Positions 23,188 through 35,100 of a DNA stretch of 64,000 nt are shown here, piece after piece (within the stretch, counting starts at the first letter, position 1; each line of letters opens with the position of its first letter). The notes beneath the pieces were generated by a model, which was not told the origin of the DNA, ran no database searches, and saw only the letters and a program-made list of their open reading frames with translations. The DNA is from Acephala macrosclerotiorum. Its lineage: Eukaryota > Ascomycota > Leotiomycetes > Helotiales > Mollisiaceae. The position numbers and the translations under genes are program-made. The DNA lies in assembly GCA_014904845.1 (NCBI GenBank), contig MU119295.1, positions 124,001-188,000 of the forward strand. Reading direction: 5' to 3'.

Positions 23188-24051
23188 CCTCTCTTTCCTT
23201 TTCTCTCTCTCCTCCTCCAGGGATTCGAAGATCGAAAGCACAAGCAAGCACAAGCAAGCACAAGGTACAACGTGCTCCAAGCTGTTGTCAGGTTCCCTTC
23301 CTGCAATCGCGCGATGATTGTAGGCCAGTCGGGGCGCGTTGTGCGAGGATAGGAGGATGATTGTGCTCCGTCAACTTCATTTGTACTATTCGCCGGTGGC
23401 TTCCTGCAGATAAGGGAAGGGGGTACCGGGATGTTTCCTTCCTCCTCCTTCAAAAAGTAAGTTCTCACAGGGCATCCGTTAGCGCGCTGCAGCCTGAGCC
23501 TACAGAGCGGCCGTGCCGTCCACTACACTATCCTACAGCACGCTAATGCACGCCCCTGCTACCCGATACGTCCCCTAAAACTCTGTCCCGTCTCCCCATC
23601 TCCCCATTGCTTGACACATGGAACCCGGCCTCACATCCCAGCATTTCGGGTTTCTGGATAAAATCCGTTTGCATGGATCACGCAACTTTAGGTTTCGACC
23701 TGTGAATTTTCTCTTGTTTGCTTTTGGAAGACTGAGCGAATGATGCACCGAAATGACTGCTGAGAGATGTCACTATCAAGCTGAGGAAAGCTGCATATTG
23801 AAACGGATCTTGTGCTACGATTTGCCACGATGTTCGTGCTTTTTTGTTACACGGTTCTTGAAGCTGGTAACCAATGTGAAGTTTGGATCGTGATCTTATT
23901 TATTGTGTGCTATAATAGGTGGTTGGATTTATACATAATCTGAAGCTACGAACAAATGGTTCTGATAAATATTCCCAGCAAGATGTTCAGCGAATAGGTT
24001 TGATATCCATGCGGAATGTCTAACTTTTTGGTTCCCCTTGCTCCCCACGAC
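23188..24051. other. Intergenic: P450 promoter and permease 3' flank
   Basis: The P450 promoter and leader lie at the left, including the short tandem repeat at 23237-23265. The rest contains no gene I can support. Confidence 0.45.
23237..23265. repeat. 10-bp tandem repeat in P450 leader
   Basis: The unit AGCACAAGCA is repeated about 2.9 times in perfect register. It lies 50-78 bp upstream of the chosen P450 start codon, so it is probably transcribed in the 5' leader. Copy number may vary between strains. Confidence 0.85.
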
Positions 24052-26042
24052 TCACTCGTTTCTGTTGACCAAATTTACTGGTGGTGTGTAGGCATGCCTA
24101 CCCGCGAAGATGTAATAGACCACGGCAAATATCATTGTGCCACAAAACATGACGACGTTCCAGTTCATGGTAGATGCGGTCACCGGTGTGGACACTGGGA
24201 AAAAGATGAAAATCCAAACGACAAGGAGGAAAGCAACGGCGCCCACGTTGATGGCGAGGCCGAAACGTCCAAGGGTCCACCGACGGGATGGAAGGTTACC
24301 TTTCAAGCGGCGAAATATAAGGCATGAGAAGGAGATTATGTAGGTCGCTAACAATGCCGAGACGGCAAGGGATCCTATAGCGTTGAAGGCGACGGTTGAG
24401 CCGATGTTGATGAGTGAGAGGAGACAGGTGATCACGAATGTGATGAGGACGGCGTTGAGCGGGATGTTCCATCCTGGCTTGACCTGTATTGAAAGTCAGT
24501 TTCTGTTCTGAAGTCTGAAGCGGGAACACTAACGTGTGAGATGAAGTCGGAAAATGGCAGGCCTCTGTCACGAGCAAAGGACCAAGTTTGACGTGATACA
24601 GTAGCTACTGTGCTGATACAGGCAGACGTGATGTTGACGATGAGAATTGAAGTCATGATAGAGGTGCCAACGTTGCTGTTCGTTGCATTGAAGAAGACCT
24701 GAATGAAGGGATATCCAGTTGGTGAATTGAGAATGTCGGCCACGTTCCCCAAGGTAAAGCAGAAGCTAATGACCATGATGAAACCAAGAGTTCCGTTCAC
24801 GGAAGCTGCCCAAATGATTGCTCTGGGGAGCACAATTGACGCGTCCTTGATCTCCTCCGACATGTGGACCGCACTGTCTGCTCCGATCAAGGTGTAAACG
24901 GGCGAGAGAAGCCCAACCATGAACGCCAAGCCTTTCGAGCTCCAGCCTCCGAGGTTCAAGAAGTCGGTGAACACCTCTTTCGCTGAGTTTCGTGGTGCAA
25001 GAACCCAAAGTGGCACCAGAACAGCGAAGAATCCCAACAGATGGATAATGAGCACCATCCCTTCAACCATTGGTAGCTTCTTGGCGAGAAATGTGTTGAA
25101 AATGATGCAGAATGCAGTGATCGCAATCACAAGCAGTGTTCCATGCCAATTCTTGAACACATAGTCCGGATTGTCGAGCACAAGCAGGCCTTGGATCATG
25201 GTTCCCGCCAAGAAGGCGAGAGACGCGAGACCGGTCTGCCATCCCAATACTGAGGTCCAGCCTGATATCGTCAGAAATGTGTCAACGAGTGAAGAGGTCC
25301 GATCATACCAACGATATAACTGATGAACTTCTGAGAAGAAGGAGGCGCAAATTCAGACACCCAGTGGTACTGACCTCCTGAGGTCGGGGCCCTGGGGATA
25401 TTTATCAGTTCTTATGTTGTGCTGATCTGCAGATCCCACTGCATTGTACTCACATGGAAGCCATCTCGGCGACTGTCGCAAACACAAGCATATAACCCTG
25501 TTTATCAAGATCTCTGAGTCAGCTAACTTCTTTTGTGTATTCCAAATAGCAAAAGTGCTTGTCTTAGGAGTGAGAGCAGATGGAGCAATGCACTCTAGAG
25601 ATATGCCGAAGAGGGAATAATCTTCCGAGAAATTGATGCTTACAATCCAGACGATAAGATAGCCCCAGATCATTCCTGCAGTGCCTCCATTGATGAGAGC
25701 AAAGAGACTGGTCCTGTTGACGCGTCAATGTCTTTGGCTGGCTCGAGAAGGGGACCAAACATACATCAAAGCAATCTCCCATGTGCTCATCAATGTGCAC
25801 GCAAAACCCAGAGTTGAGATGAATCTGAAGTTGCGCTGTCAAAAGTGAGTCAAATGAGTATTCTCAATCAGGAGGGCCAATGCAGATCTGCGTACGTTGA
25901 GCTGCTGTGTTCTACCAAGCATTTGCATGTCCCTCTCGTCAGTCTCTGTGCCTCCAAGCTGTGAATAATTCCGAAGCTCAAAGCCACCCTCTTCGGTGCT
26001 TGGAGACTCGACAACATTGCCGTGGCCGGGCTTGATTTCCAT
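24052..26042 (-). CDS. Amino-acid/choline/GABA permease (APC superfamily)
   Basis: Plasma-membrane proton-coupled uptake permease of the fungal HNM1/UGA4-like branch; the exact substrate (choline, GABA, amino acid) cannot be read. The start is MEIKPGHGNVVESPSTEEGG, a cytosolic tail, followed after an intron by RNFRFISTLGFACTLMSTWE, the hallmark first membrane helix of this branch. Other helices include TSLFALINGG, MGWQTGLASLAFLAGTMIQG, GLAFMVGLLSPVYTLIGADS and the conserved VHMSEEIKDASIVLPRAI. The C-terminal exon has helices around GSLAVSALLATYIISFS and FLLVVWIFIFFP. Six or so short introns interrupt it, so the exon map is approximate. It lies divergent from the rhodopsin-like gene and downstream of the P450 on the same strand. 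Confidence 0.88.
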
Positions 26043-26731
26043 GATTGGGATGAGCGTGAGGTCTTTGAGGAGTGTTTGAAGTGAGAGAGTGTGGTTGGAG
26101 TTTGATTCGTGATGGTGTTGAATTCGCTCTCTGGGAAGAAGAGAAATGAAGTCTGCTGGAAGAAGACAAGGGAGCTTACGCTGCAACACTGGTGTGATAT
26201 GGGGTTTTCCCAGAACCTTGGCAAACAGGGGGGGTGCGAGGGGTCGATGCAGGCCGGCAGGTCTTTCCTAAGCAAGCTCTCACTCCCACGAGTGCAACAC
26301 TAAGCAAACTGGGGACGCCAAGAAAAAAAAAAGCCACAAGACGCGTGCATCGCTTGAAAGTCCAAGGGTTCAGATATCAGCCCTGCTGCCCTGGAATTAA
26401 TTAGAGGCGCAAGGATGTTTGTGCGACCCGGCACACGCTCGCGCCACTCAGCAGCCCCAACTTCAAATCAAGCAGTTTAATCGTGAAAGCTTATTTGAGT
26501 AACCTAGTTATGCTGACGAGTATGTATCACTAGTTATGTACCATGCTGCACTAGAAGCAATCATGAACGTTTCAGCGAGAGTTTGGTCTCCGGGACTGGA
26601 GACCGTTGCTAGGGAAAAGCAAGTATTTTGTATCCTCTCCTTCGGATGAGATGATACTTATGAGAAGCCTCATAGACCACAACTACTTCGGACCTTGATT
26701 GCACATTCGTATTTCAGATTGACTTATTGCC
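26043..26731. promoter_or_regulatory. Divergent promoter between permease and rhodopsin-like gene
   Basis: A 689-bp spacer between divergent start codons. It includes an A-tract near 26321-26332, a G-run near 26228, and GATAAG-like or TATC words that could serve nitrogen regulators, but I cannot assign a site. Confidence 0.4.
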
Positions 26732-28107
26732 ATGGCGTACAACGGAACACAACTGCTCCCAAGCCAGTCTCCTCCATTTGAGGTCATTACAGCAACAGAC
26801 CAGAGCGGTGTCGTCTTGATAGCAGCGGCACTGGGATTGATTTTCGCCTTCATATCTTTACTGATCAGAGTCTATCTTCAATTTCAAGTTCGACATCAAG
26901 TATCTCTCGATGATGTCGCAGTTTTTGTGGCAATGGTGAGTAAGAAAGGTCCGAGGGTGAAGCCATTGCTGACAACTGAAAGCTGTTTGGCATTGCGCAA
27001 TCGAGCGCTGTCTTTGTCGAAGTATCCAAAGGCTTTGGCAAGACCTTGGTTGATATCCCACCAGAAAACCTATCGTCTTTGCAAAAGGTAGGCCTCTCTA
27101 AATCATATCGTTACAACGGACTCATCTTTGCAGGCGTCATACTCGAGCGATATCCTTTATCTCATTACAATATGGTTAACGAAATGCTCCGTCGTCTTCC
27201 TGACTACTCGTCTGTCACCAGACAAGCGCCATAATTTTGCATCGAACATCGTCCTAGTTGCTTCGACTTTGTTCGTGGTTATATCCATCTTCATCGTAGC
27301 TCTTGGTTGTAATTTATCCGAGCCATGGCTCTTCATTAACACTCAATATGGCCCGAACATGGTAGGCAATTTGAAAGTTACTTGGTGTTCGAGTCGCTAA
27401 CAACTTCTAGTTTCTGCGGTGGCAGATCATCGCTGCATTTGACATTGTAACAGAGCTTGCTCTACTTGGAGTAGCCATATTCCTCGTAGGAGGCTTGCAA
27501 CTTTCCAACTACAAGAAGTTCATCGTGATCTCCGCATTCACGCTGAGAATACCGTAAGTACCTCCCTCCCTCAAATTCGACCGACACTAACCTCCTCAGC
27601 ATCGTCGCTGCAATTGCTTTCCGACTATACTACCTCAACATCGAACTTACAAGTTCCGACCCAACACTCAAAGGCACTCTCGCCTCGGTTAGCACCCAAA
27701 TCCAAATCAGCTACGCAATCATTGCAGCCACCACACCTTGCCTGCGGCCATTCATGTCCGCCCTGAACACTCACTACGGCGCACCAGCGCAGATCAAGAC
27801 TCCTTCCGGAAGCAAAGACTCTAATAACAGCTACGTCTTATCCACATTATCGACGAATCGAAAACAGGAGAAGAGCAAGCAATCGAATGGCTCCAATGCT
27901 GTGCCAGAAACGAGATGGGACGGAACGAGACACAACACGTCGATCGTGGCGGGAGACAATATCAGCTTCGAAAGTCGCTCGAGTGTACAGATGATCATTC
28001 AGAAGAATACCGAGTGGGAGGTGGAAATTGGGCGCAACTCAAGAGCGAGTCAACGCTCAGAAATGTCGCCGGAAAGACTTCATGAGATCCGACCTGCAGA
28101 ACACTAG
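26732..28107 (+). CDS. Rhodopsin-like integral membrane protein (fungal Pth11-related type)
   Basis: Seven-helix membrane protein of the large fungal rhodopsin-like family, whose members include Pth11-type receptors sensing surface or nutrient cues. Five exons fit: 26732-26935, 26983-27087, 27134-27361, 27411-27553 and 27600-28107, all with GT and AG ends and in phase. Helices: VVLIAAALGLIFAFISLLIR, the exon 2-3 segment ending SSDILYLITIWLTKCSVVFL, NIVLVASTLFVVISIFIVAL, FLRWQIIAAFDIVTELALLG, KKFIVISAFTLRIPIVAAIA, and a last segment with TQIQISYAIIAATTPCLRPF. A Trp/Cys pair, GCNLSEPW, sits in the extracellular loop. The tail from about residue 295 is Ser/Asn-rich, hydrophilic and cytosolic. 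Length is normal. Ligand unknown. Confidence 0.85.
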
Positions 28108-30479
28108 AGGCATTGTTTCACTTGGATATGATTCTTCTGGGAGGCACAATAGAATTGGTTTCGCTAGCAACCCACTGTAGATCTTCACTTTCCAAGTCAA
28201 TAAGACATTTAAACTTTCATCCATTGTTTCCTTACGCCTGACTACTTGCGGCCGCCAACTGTCTCTCCGTCATCGGTATTGTCGCCAATCTACATCCGTC
28301 CCGCTGTCTAAGACACAGCCAATGTCTCCCTCGCTTACACTTGCACCCATTCATAGAAACCGGACGTCACAATAAGCTTCTCCGTTTCCCCACTACCCAC
28401 CCAATCACACCCCCTCGCCAAACTCCCCAACCAATCCCCCCACTAGCTCTTCCACCACCTAATCAACGCATATTGTGGCGTTCACACTTCACATCGGACA
28501 CAGGTCATGGTCCGGCTTTCACTCTGCATGCGCAAGCCACACATTTCTTTTTCTCGTCCGTCAACAAAGTAACTTTTTTGGATCCTTTGGTGGAGTTTCG
28601 GAATGCCGCATCGGCGACGGGGGAATACTATCCACAGGGCCTTTTGAATGTTAATTCTGAGGTGATTGTGGCCGTGTCTCCAAGGGGTGGCTAGACCAAT
28701 CACCTTTTCGAGATCGCGGTGTTTTACTATATCTAGTTAAAAATTGGTCATTGCTTATTAACATTTAACCTTACTAGGGCCTGTAGGAAGTATGCAAGAG
28801 GGATGGGGAAGGGGTTAAGCTCCAGGGTCTTGGATATGCCGTTGATAACTGCCGCGTTCTGAGCTTTGCACGTGAGGCTGTTCTCATTTTGAACGCAGGA
28901 TGCTGATGCTAGGGATACAAAATGTTTCGGAGCGGCGAATGCATGGTGCTAGAGGCCGGGGGGTGGGCGCTTTCGGCCCCCCCATTTTCGTTACCGGAAT
29001 GATGGGATGAGACATTTTAATTAGCATCCCAGCTTCCACGCGTCCATTTAAATTTTTAACTTTTCTGTCTCTTTAATCGGGCATTCGATAATCTGCCAGG
29101 AAAAGCTTAAGGTGCCTTAAGTTTTCGGAGTCTTCGGATCCCTTGGCCAAACAGCTTCCCGAGTTACAGAACGAAAAAAAAAAACATTCTCAAGAAAACT
29201 AAGGTACCAGCCATTCTTAAGCTTCAAGATCTCCAGGATCGTTATTCCTTGATCCCAACCCCGGGACTTGGGTCCTGCAGCCAAAAATCCCGACCACGCT
29301 CTTCATCTCAATTTGTCAATCAAGCTGTGCAACGCGTGAGTTCGGAACAGGGGATTGTGATGTGATTGCATTTTCATGACATTTACTACCTGTAGTGTTC
29401 CTTGTTAGTGTTTGGGTTTCTTCCCACCATTTTGATCCTTCGAGCTCTGGAAGTTGAGATGTTGGTGGAATCACTTGGATTTCGGCCGATACTGTTAGTA
29501 GTGGAATATATTATATACTAGGACTAAGCGAAGGTGCATTTCCATACAATGGTGGTGCTGGAAGAAGGGCACGATAAAATTTTGATGAACATCTGCGAAA
29601 TGTTGACGCCTCGTATTGCTGGCTAGAAGAGGTGATCAAGCGATACTATAACACCCTTACGATAGGCTAGACTGTAATGTGAGAGCACTCTCTTCAAATA
29701 TATGAACAGTTCATACTCGAGATGGCTTAGGTGGCTAGCTGCCTGCTACTTTGAAGTGCTCATCGAAGAGGAGAGGTGAAGCTCGGTTACACATCCCATG
29801 AGGGGAAGTTGTCCTTAGTACCGCTCCTCACTCTTTGTCGCTATTCTGGGGTCGGAAGCAAATTCTGGAAATAAGCTTCGATGTCGTGCGTGGCAGCCAA
29901 AGAAAGTTGGTTTGATGTCTGTCTCACTTCAGCTTCGCACGTCGGTGAGGAGCGGAAATTACCATTCTATTTTATTCTCGAAGCAGGTGCCAGCGCTTGG
30001 ATGGAGACATGGAACATTCGTCTCATCTCAAAATCCATCATTATTGCTGGTGAAGTTCATTAGCGATAGTAGTACTTTCGATCCCTTCAAGTTAAAAACT
30101 GGGCTCGGCGTTCAGAGCAACCACGTCCGAATTGATGATGTTGTCGCCAAAATCAATAACAACAATTGGACAAATGTTTACGAGGAAAAATGCAAGTCCA
30201 AGCAACGTGAAGCGAGAGGTTGAGAGAATAGATTGATTAGATGACGTAGATAAGCAGTGCTTTGAGTTTATCCAGCGGAGTTCGTTGTCTCGACCAATCT
30301 ATTGCGAAGTTCGGAAGGCAGTCAACCTCCGCATGCAGATCGCCCAGATATTTCCGAGATGTACAATTTTACGTCTAATGATAATTATCTTGGCTTTATT
30401 GCTCTCTACTCCATTTCACTAGTCACTTTTTTCTTTACGGATGTGTCAACAGGTTGATGAACAATTCAATCTTCATATG
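28108..30479. other. Gene-poor stretch with one MITE-like element
   Basis: No coding sequence is supported over about 2.4 kb. It holds the MITE at 28633-28784, a short C/G run near 28967-28983 and an A-tract near 29175. Frames at 29881-30223 overlap in different phases and have no domain. Before 30480 a few words may be the lost start of the GMC relic. Confidence 0.45.
28633..28784 (+). mobile_element. MITE-like element with nested inverted repeats, copy 1
   Basis: About 152 bp matching 54259-54406 in the same orientation. Outer ends are inverted (CACAGGGCC...GGGCCTGT), an inner pair is GAATGTTAAT/ATTAACATTT, and a third, central pair is GGTGATTG/CAATCACC. No coding capacity. The layout fits a small non-autonomous DNA transposon; I could not define a convincing target-site duplication, so the superfamily is open. 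Confidence 0.65.
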
Positions 30480-32576
30480 ACTTTGTCATCGTGGGAGGTA
30501 GGCAAATAGGAACAAGCCGCCTTTTGAAAATTAGCTAAAGTCCAGTTGGAGGAACGGTAGGTCGCACGATCGCGGCATGATTGACAAAAACCAGCAATCA
30601 GATAGTCCTGGTACTTGAAGCTGGATCAAGGATTTGTCACTCCACTACAAGTGTCATTGGGCGCTGGCTGCCTGGATGTTGGCACGAGTTTTGGATCCTA
30701 TATAAGCGTCGCGGAAGGGCATCAAAATAGATACGGTCCTCGAATTAAGCTTGTTTCCAGATCTACTACTTCAATTTTGACAAAAGGCAAGCTCAAGATG
30801 CACTTGTCATTCAGATTCAAGAGGAAGAACTATCACATATCATCGTAAGCACCCCTTCAAAGTTATGGTTCGGAAATCCAGGTTGAGAATTACCATTCAG
30901 GAGGCCGATGTCTGGGAAGAAGCTCCTCCGTCAACGGCTTGACCTACGGCCGCGGCTCAGCTAGTGTCTATGATATCTGGGAGTCTATGTGTAGCCCAGG
31001 AGGGGGATGGAAAGACGTGTTCCCGTACTTCAAGAAGGCTCTCTTCCTCACATCCCAAACTCATCACGTGCCGACACTAACAGAGCACAACCTTCTCCTC
31101 TCCATCTCGAACAAACGAAAGCTACAGGGCCTAATATCCATCGGCTTACTCAAATTACGGTCCAATCCAAGTTGGGAACCCAGAATACTCCACCCCGGCT
31201 TCATTTTCATTCATTGAAGCTGTAGCAGGAGTTGGACTTGCTCCTCTTGTCAACGATCTCAATTTCGGAGACAACATTGGGGTAAAGCAAAAATCACTAA
31301 CTTTAGATCCGATGTATGCGCGAACTTTAAGCTGGACAAGCTATGCGACGAATATCCGGAATAGGATGAATCTCGATATCTTGACTTATGATATTGTGTC
31401 CCAGGTCGTGACGAATGGGACGGGAGATGAGTTGAGAGCAATTGATGTTGCTATCACGTATTAGACGACTGGAAATTTGATGCTCATCGCTGCCAAAAAG
31501 AGGTTATCTTGTCAGCTGGGGCGTTCCAGACGCCTCAATTACCGATGGTTTCGGGGATTTGGCCTGCTGCTGAGCTGGCGAAAAATGGAATCAAGGTGAA
31601 AGTCGACAATCCGAATGTTGGTCGAGAGTAAGTAAGTATCAAACCCTGCAGCGAGAGAATTCTTAGCTCATCGTGAGAAGCGTGCAAGACCACACATACT
31701 CCAGCGTGATCATCCGCTCCCAACCCTCAACCTCACTCAACTCTCTCGTGAACTCCCCCCCCCGCTCTCCTCGCTGCACAAGCATAATACGCAGCAAACA
31801 GAACTGGGACCTTTACCAGTCCTGGAGGTGCCACTTACAGGTTCTAAAAACTCTCCATCGATGAACTTGAAAGCTTGAATGCAACGGAGTTGATGAACAG
31901 AACTGAACTGGTATATATCGAGTACTACTACGAGGTTGCTTATTACTCCTCTTTCCCGGTAGAGCAGTATCCGCCGAGGAGTAATGAGTCGTATATATTG
32001 ATTAAGGCGGGGTTGCTGTCGCCAATTTCGAGAGGAAGGGTGACGTTAGTCGAACTTGACTATGGATGCGCCAGTTATAGATTTAAATATTAGTTTCTAT
32101 CCACGGACACTAGGAGTAATATTAACGTAACAAAGTACTTTCAAGCAAAAACGGATCAAAAGATCGCGGTCTATGCTTTCAACCAGCTTCGCAAGATTCT
32201 CGCGTGCCCCAATCTCGCGAAGTGGGGCATTGGACCTGACAATGGCGAGGTTGAGCCTGGAGCAGCAGTACAGAGTGGTGAAGATACGTACCCAAAACCC
32301 GGTGACTCGAACCAAGATATATGACTGACATAACTCCTTCGCAGCTACATCCGCACCACAGTAATCCAAGTTTGGCATGCGTCAGGAACATGCGCCATGA
32401 AGCCAAGAGCAGATGGTGGGGTACTGGATAGCAGATTGAAAGTCTATAAAGTGCAGGGACTTCGAGTCGTGGATGAGAGTATCATGCCCATTGTATCTGA
32501 TCAGCATACTCAACGTCCTGTATACATGGTTTCTGGGAAGGCTGCAGACATGATCAGGAGTGAGTATAGATTTTGA
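30480..32576 (+). pseudogene. GMC oxidoreductase (glucose-methanol-choline family), inactivated
   Basis: FAD-dependent alcohol oxidase/dehydrogenase remains. In order: DFVIVGG (FAD-binding start) near 30481, GRSSSVNGLTYGRGSASVYD near 30912-30970 followed by GGGWKDVFPYFKK, DLNFGDNIGVKQKSLTLDPM near 31256-31310, LSWTSYATNIRNRMNLDILT, EVILSAGAFQTPQLPMVSGI near 31500-31560, LLSPISRGRVTL near 32010, and the catalytic-domain WHASGTCAM at about 32373 with LKVYKVQGLRVVDESIMPI and YMVSGKAADMIRSEY to the stop at 32574-32576. The catalytic His of WHASGTC and a later SDQHTQ are kept. Frame changes and stops lie between blocks throughout, and the region from 30500 to 30900 is barely readable. It is a relic, perhaps of a secreted or peroxisomal oxidase. 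Confidence 0.75.
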
Positions 32577-32870
32577 ATCTTGAGTTCGTCAAGTGCTTGG
32601 GCGGGGGGAGAAATTTCTCCACATCTCTAAATGCAGGATAATCTGACAGCGCGAGACAAAGAACAGTGGCCAGTTATAGGTAGCAATACAGACTGCAGAA
32701 CATTGCCAACGATACAAAGAATGGTCCTGACCTTACGAAGACAACGTTCTAGACTTTTTATGCAAATTTTTAAAGAACCAACCACAGAGCTTGAAAACAT
32801 CCACTTCGAGCCATTACAAGGATTTTAAGACTGCGTGAAAAAGGTAAATAAGCCTCCGTATGCTTTTATG

Positions 32871-32963
32871 CAAGGTTGAAGCCACCCGAAAAGATTCCAA
32901 ACACTTGTAAGGGTTAAGATCAAGGGTTGAAGCCACTCGAAAAGATTCCAAACACTTGTAGGG
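32871..32963. repeat. 43-bp tandem duplication
   Basis: The unit at 32871-32913 and its copy at 32921-32963 differ by one C/T change (GCCACCCGAA versus GCCACTCGAA) and small indels, and are separated by 7 bp. Each contains AAAAGATTCCAAACACTTGT. The high identity suggests a recent duplication. Confidence 0.9.
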
Positions 32964-33143
32964 ACCCTTGTCTTTCGGGATGCTTCGGGCTGCTTGAAAA
33001 AAAAAGTTGCTAAACGTGCTTTGGGCGTGCTTTTAAGTTTATTTTCTTAAATATTAACGTTGAAAAAACGAGGATAAAAGAACTATTCTAAAATCAAAAG
33101 TTTGGTTTGGGCAGGGCCTCATGCGCAGGCATTATGTGTGCGG

Positions 33144-33172
33144 GCAAGCAAGCAGGCAGGCAGGCAGGCACA
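33144..33172. repeat. CAGG/CAAG microsatellite
   Basis: A tetranucleotide run GCAAGCAAGCAGGCAGGCAG continuing to GGCACA. About six units, lying in the gene-free stretch. Confidence 0.85.
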
Positions 33173-34732
33173 AGCATGAAGGGAAGAAGGGCCTTTGTGG
33201 AAATGAGAGTAGACTTACTGCAGCTCACCCGAGCCTTAGCAGCCCCGATGCCCATTCCTTAGCGGACCCGGTCGCAAATGAGAGCGCTTAATCAGGCTTC
33301 TTTAGCTGTCTGTGCTTCCACCTGTTTTTTTGCATAAAAGTCTGCAGCATGCTTTCGTAGGTTGATACTTCAGCCTCAGCATCACCCAAAGACTCCCGTT
33401 CCCCTTGTTTCGAAGGTGTAGCGAGAAATTGATGCTGGATTGTTGAAAGTGACGTGCAGAGACATTTATGAGACCATAAACTGACTTGATTATTTACTAA
33501 TCTCTCGGGACTTCTAGGCCTTTATTTTCGGAGAATACGCTTGACTCCTTTTAAGAATGCCCTATTTTGACTGCGATAAGAGATGAAGCGTGAACTGCGA
33601 TACATCCCCATCATACCTTTGCGAGAAGGACTTAGATTTTGATACAAAAAATGAGACTTATAGTACGAACACCCGTACGAACCATATAGACAAAAAGGTT
33701 TACTCTCCACTGTTCAATATGACATACATGAAGCCAAGCCATAAAAAATCCCGGGGAGAAACTTGAAAATAGTACAATATCTACCCTGTTTGTATCCACG
33801 TGCACTACTATGGTGATGTTTTGAGTGCGGGGACACAGAGGCGCAGAGGCGATGATTTGATGACGTGTTGATCTGTTGAGAGGCTTCAATGCTGAAGTGC
33901 TCGAGTGCTGGTATGCTTTAGTGGTTGCTGTAGAATTGGTCTTGAGGATTTGCTGATAATTGAGAGGATGTGTAGCCGCGAGGATATGTAGTTGCGAGGA
34001 CGCATAACTGCCAAGATGTGTAGCTGAGAGGATAAGTCTGAAGAGTGATGATTGCTGCTGCAGTGTCTGGAACGGTGTGTTCTCATACCCCTTACTTTGA
34101 TATACTGACGAGCAGGCGATTCAATAAATGGACGAGCTGAGAGGTGAATGTTGCTATAATTTAGTAGTTTCAAGCCCTGATGGTCTTAGTACTTGATTGT
34201 CTTCATACTTGGCGATTGAGAGATGTGCAGATCCCGTAGATCGCTTTCGGACTGGTGAAGCTTGAAGGGCTATCCGCGCCGCACCCCATACTCCTGAGAG
34301 TTGAATGCCGTATAGCATGATAAGTAGATATGGTTGTTGCTTGAAAGGATGTCTTGGACGTAGCTCGATTTTCGGTGTGCTTGATTTTCGGTGGGTGAGA
34401 AGGGATGTAGATGGTATGCTTGAGGTTCGAAATAGTGAATTGGTGAGAAGCCTAATCATCGAGCCAGAGAATAATGGAATTGCTTGATCGATGAGCTATA
34501 AAATAGTGGAGGTGCTACGCGGTACACAGGCTTGATAGCCCAAGTTGTGAATTCCTGATATCTTAATGGTACTCATGCCTCACTGCCAACTCCGTAATGG
34601 CTGAAGTTGAATGACTGCTAGACTCGCAGATTACTGGATAGGTGATTGCTTTTGATGCTGAATTGGTGGACTAGCTCGTAGGTCGATTTGCTTAGTTACT
34701 GAATAGATGAACTTTTGAGATACTGACTTAGA

Positions 34733-35100
34733 TTGACGCTTGACTGCTATATGGAATATTTCTGGGATGTTAATTTGTTCTGAAGTTGAATCTGATGCTT
34801 GGATATTCGCAGAGATCTCGAAGAGCTCCCTCACCATATCCACCACTCTGTGGAGACTGAGGTTGAATGACGGGTAGGAATATGAATGCTTTAGATGATG
34901 ACTTGCTGAACTCGTAGAGTGCTAACATGTATGAATACTAAGATGCTAATATGGTCTCAGGCTTGACTGCTGATGTGAAACATTTCTGAGATGATGAACT
35001 TCTTTGAGAGTAACTGACAATTTGCTAAATCTGATGTTCGGAAATTCGCCGATTTGCTGGTATCAATGAGTGCTCTTGCCACTCCAACTCCACAGAGACT
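34733..35100. repeat. Imperfect direct duplication, spacing about 230 bp
   Basis: The first half contains, in order, TTGACTGCT, GAATATTTCTGGGATG, TCTGATGCTTGGATATTCGC, CCACTCTGTGGAGACT. The second has TTGACTGCT, AACATTTCTGAGATG, TCTGATGTTCGGAAATTCGC, CCACTCCA...CACAGAGACT at about 230 bp offset. Order and spacing are kept while individual bases drift, so it looks like an old tandem duplication with no visible coding sense. Confidence 0.6.
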
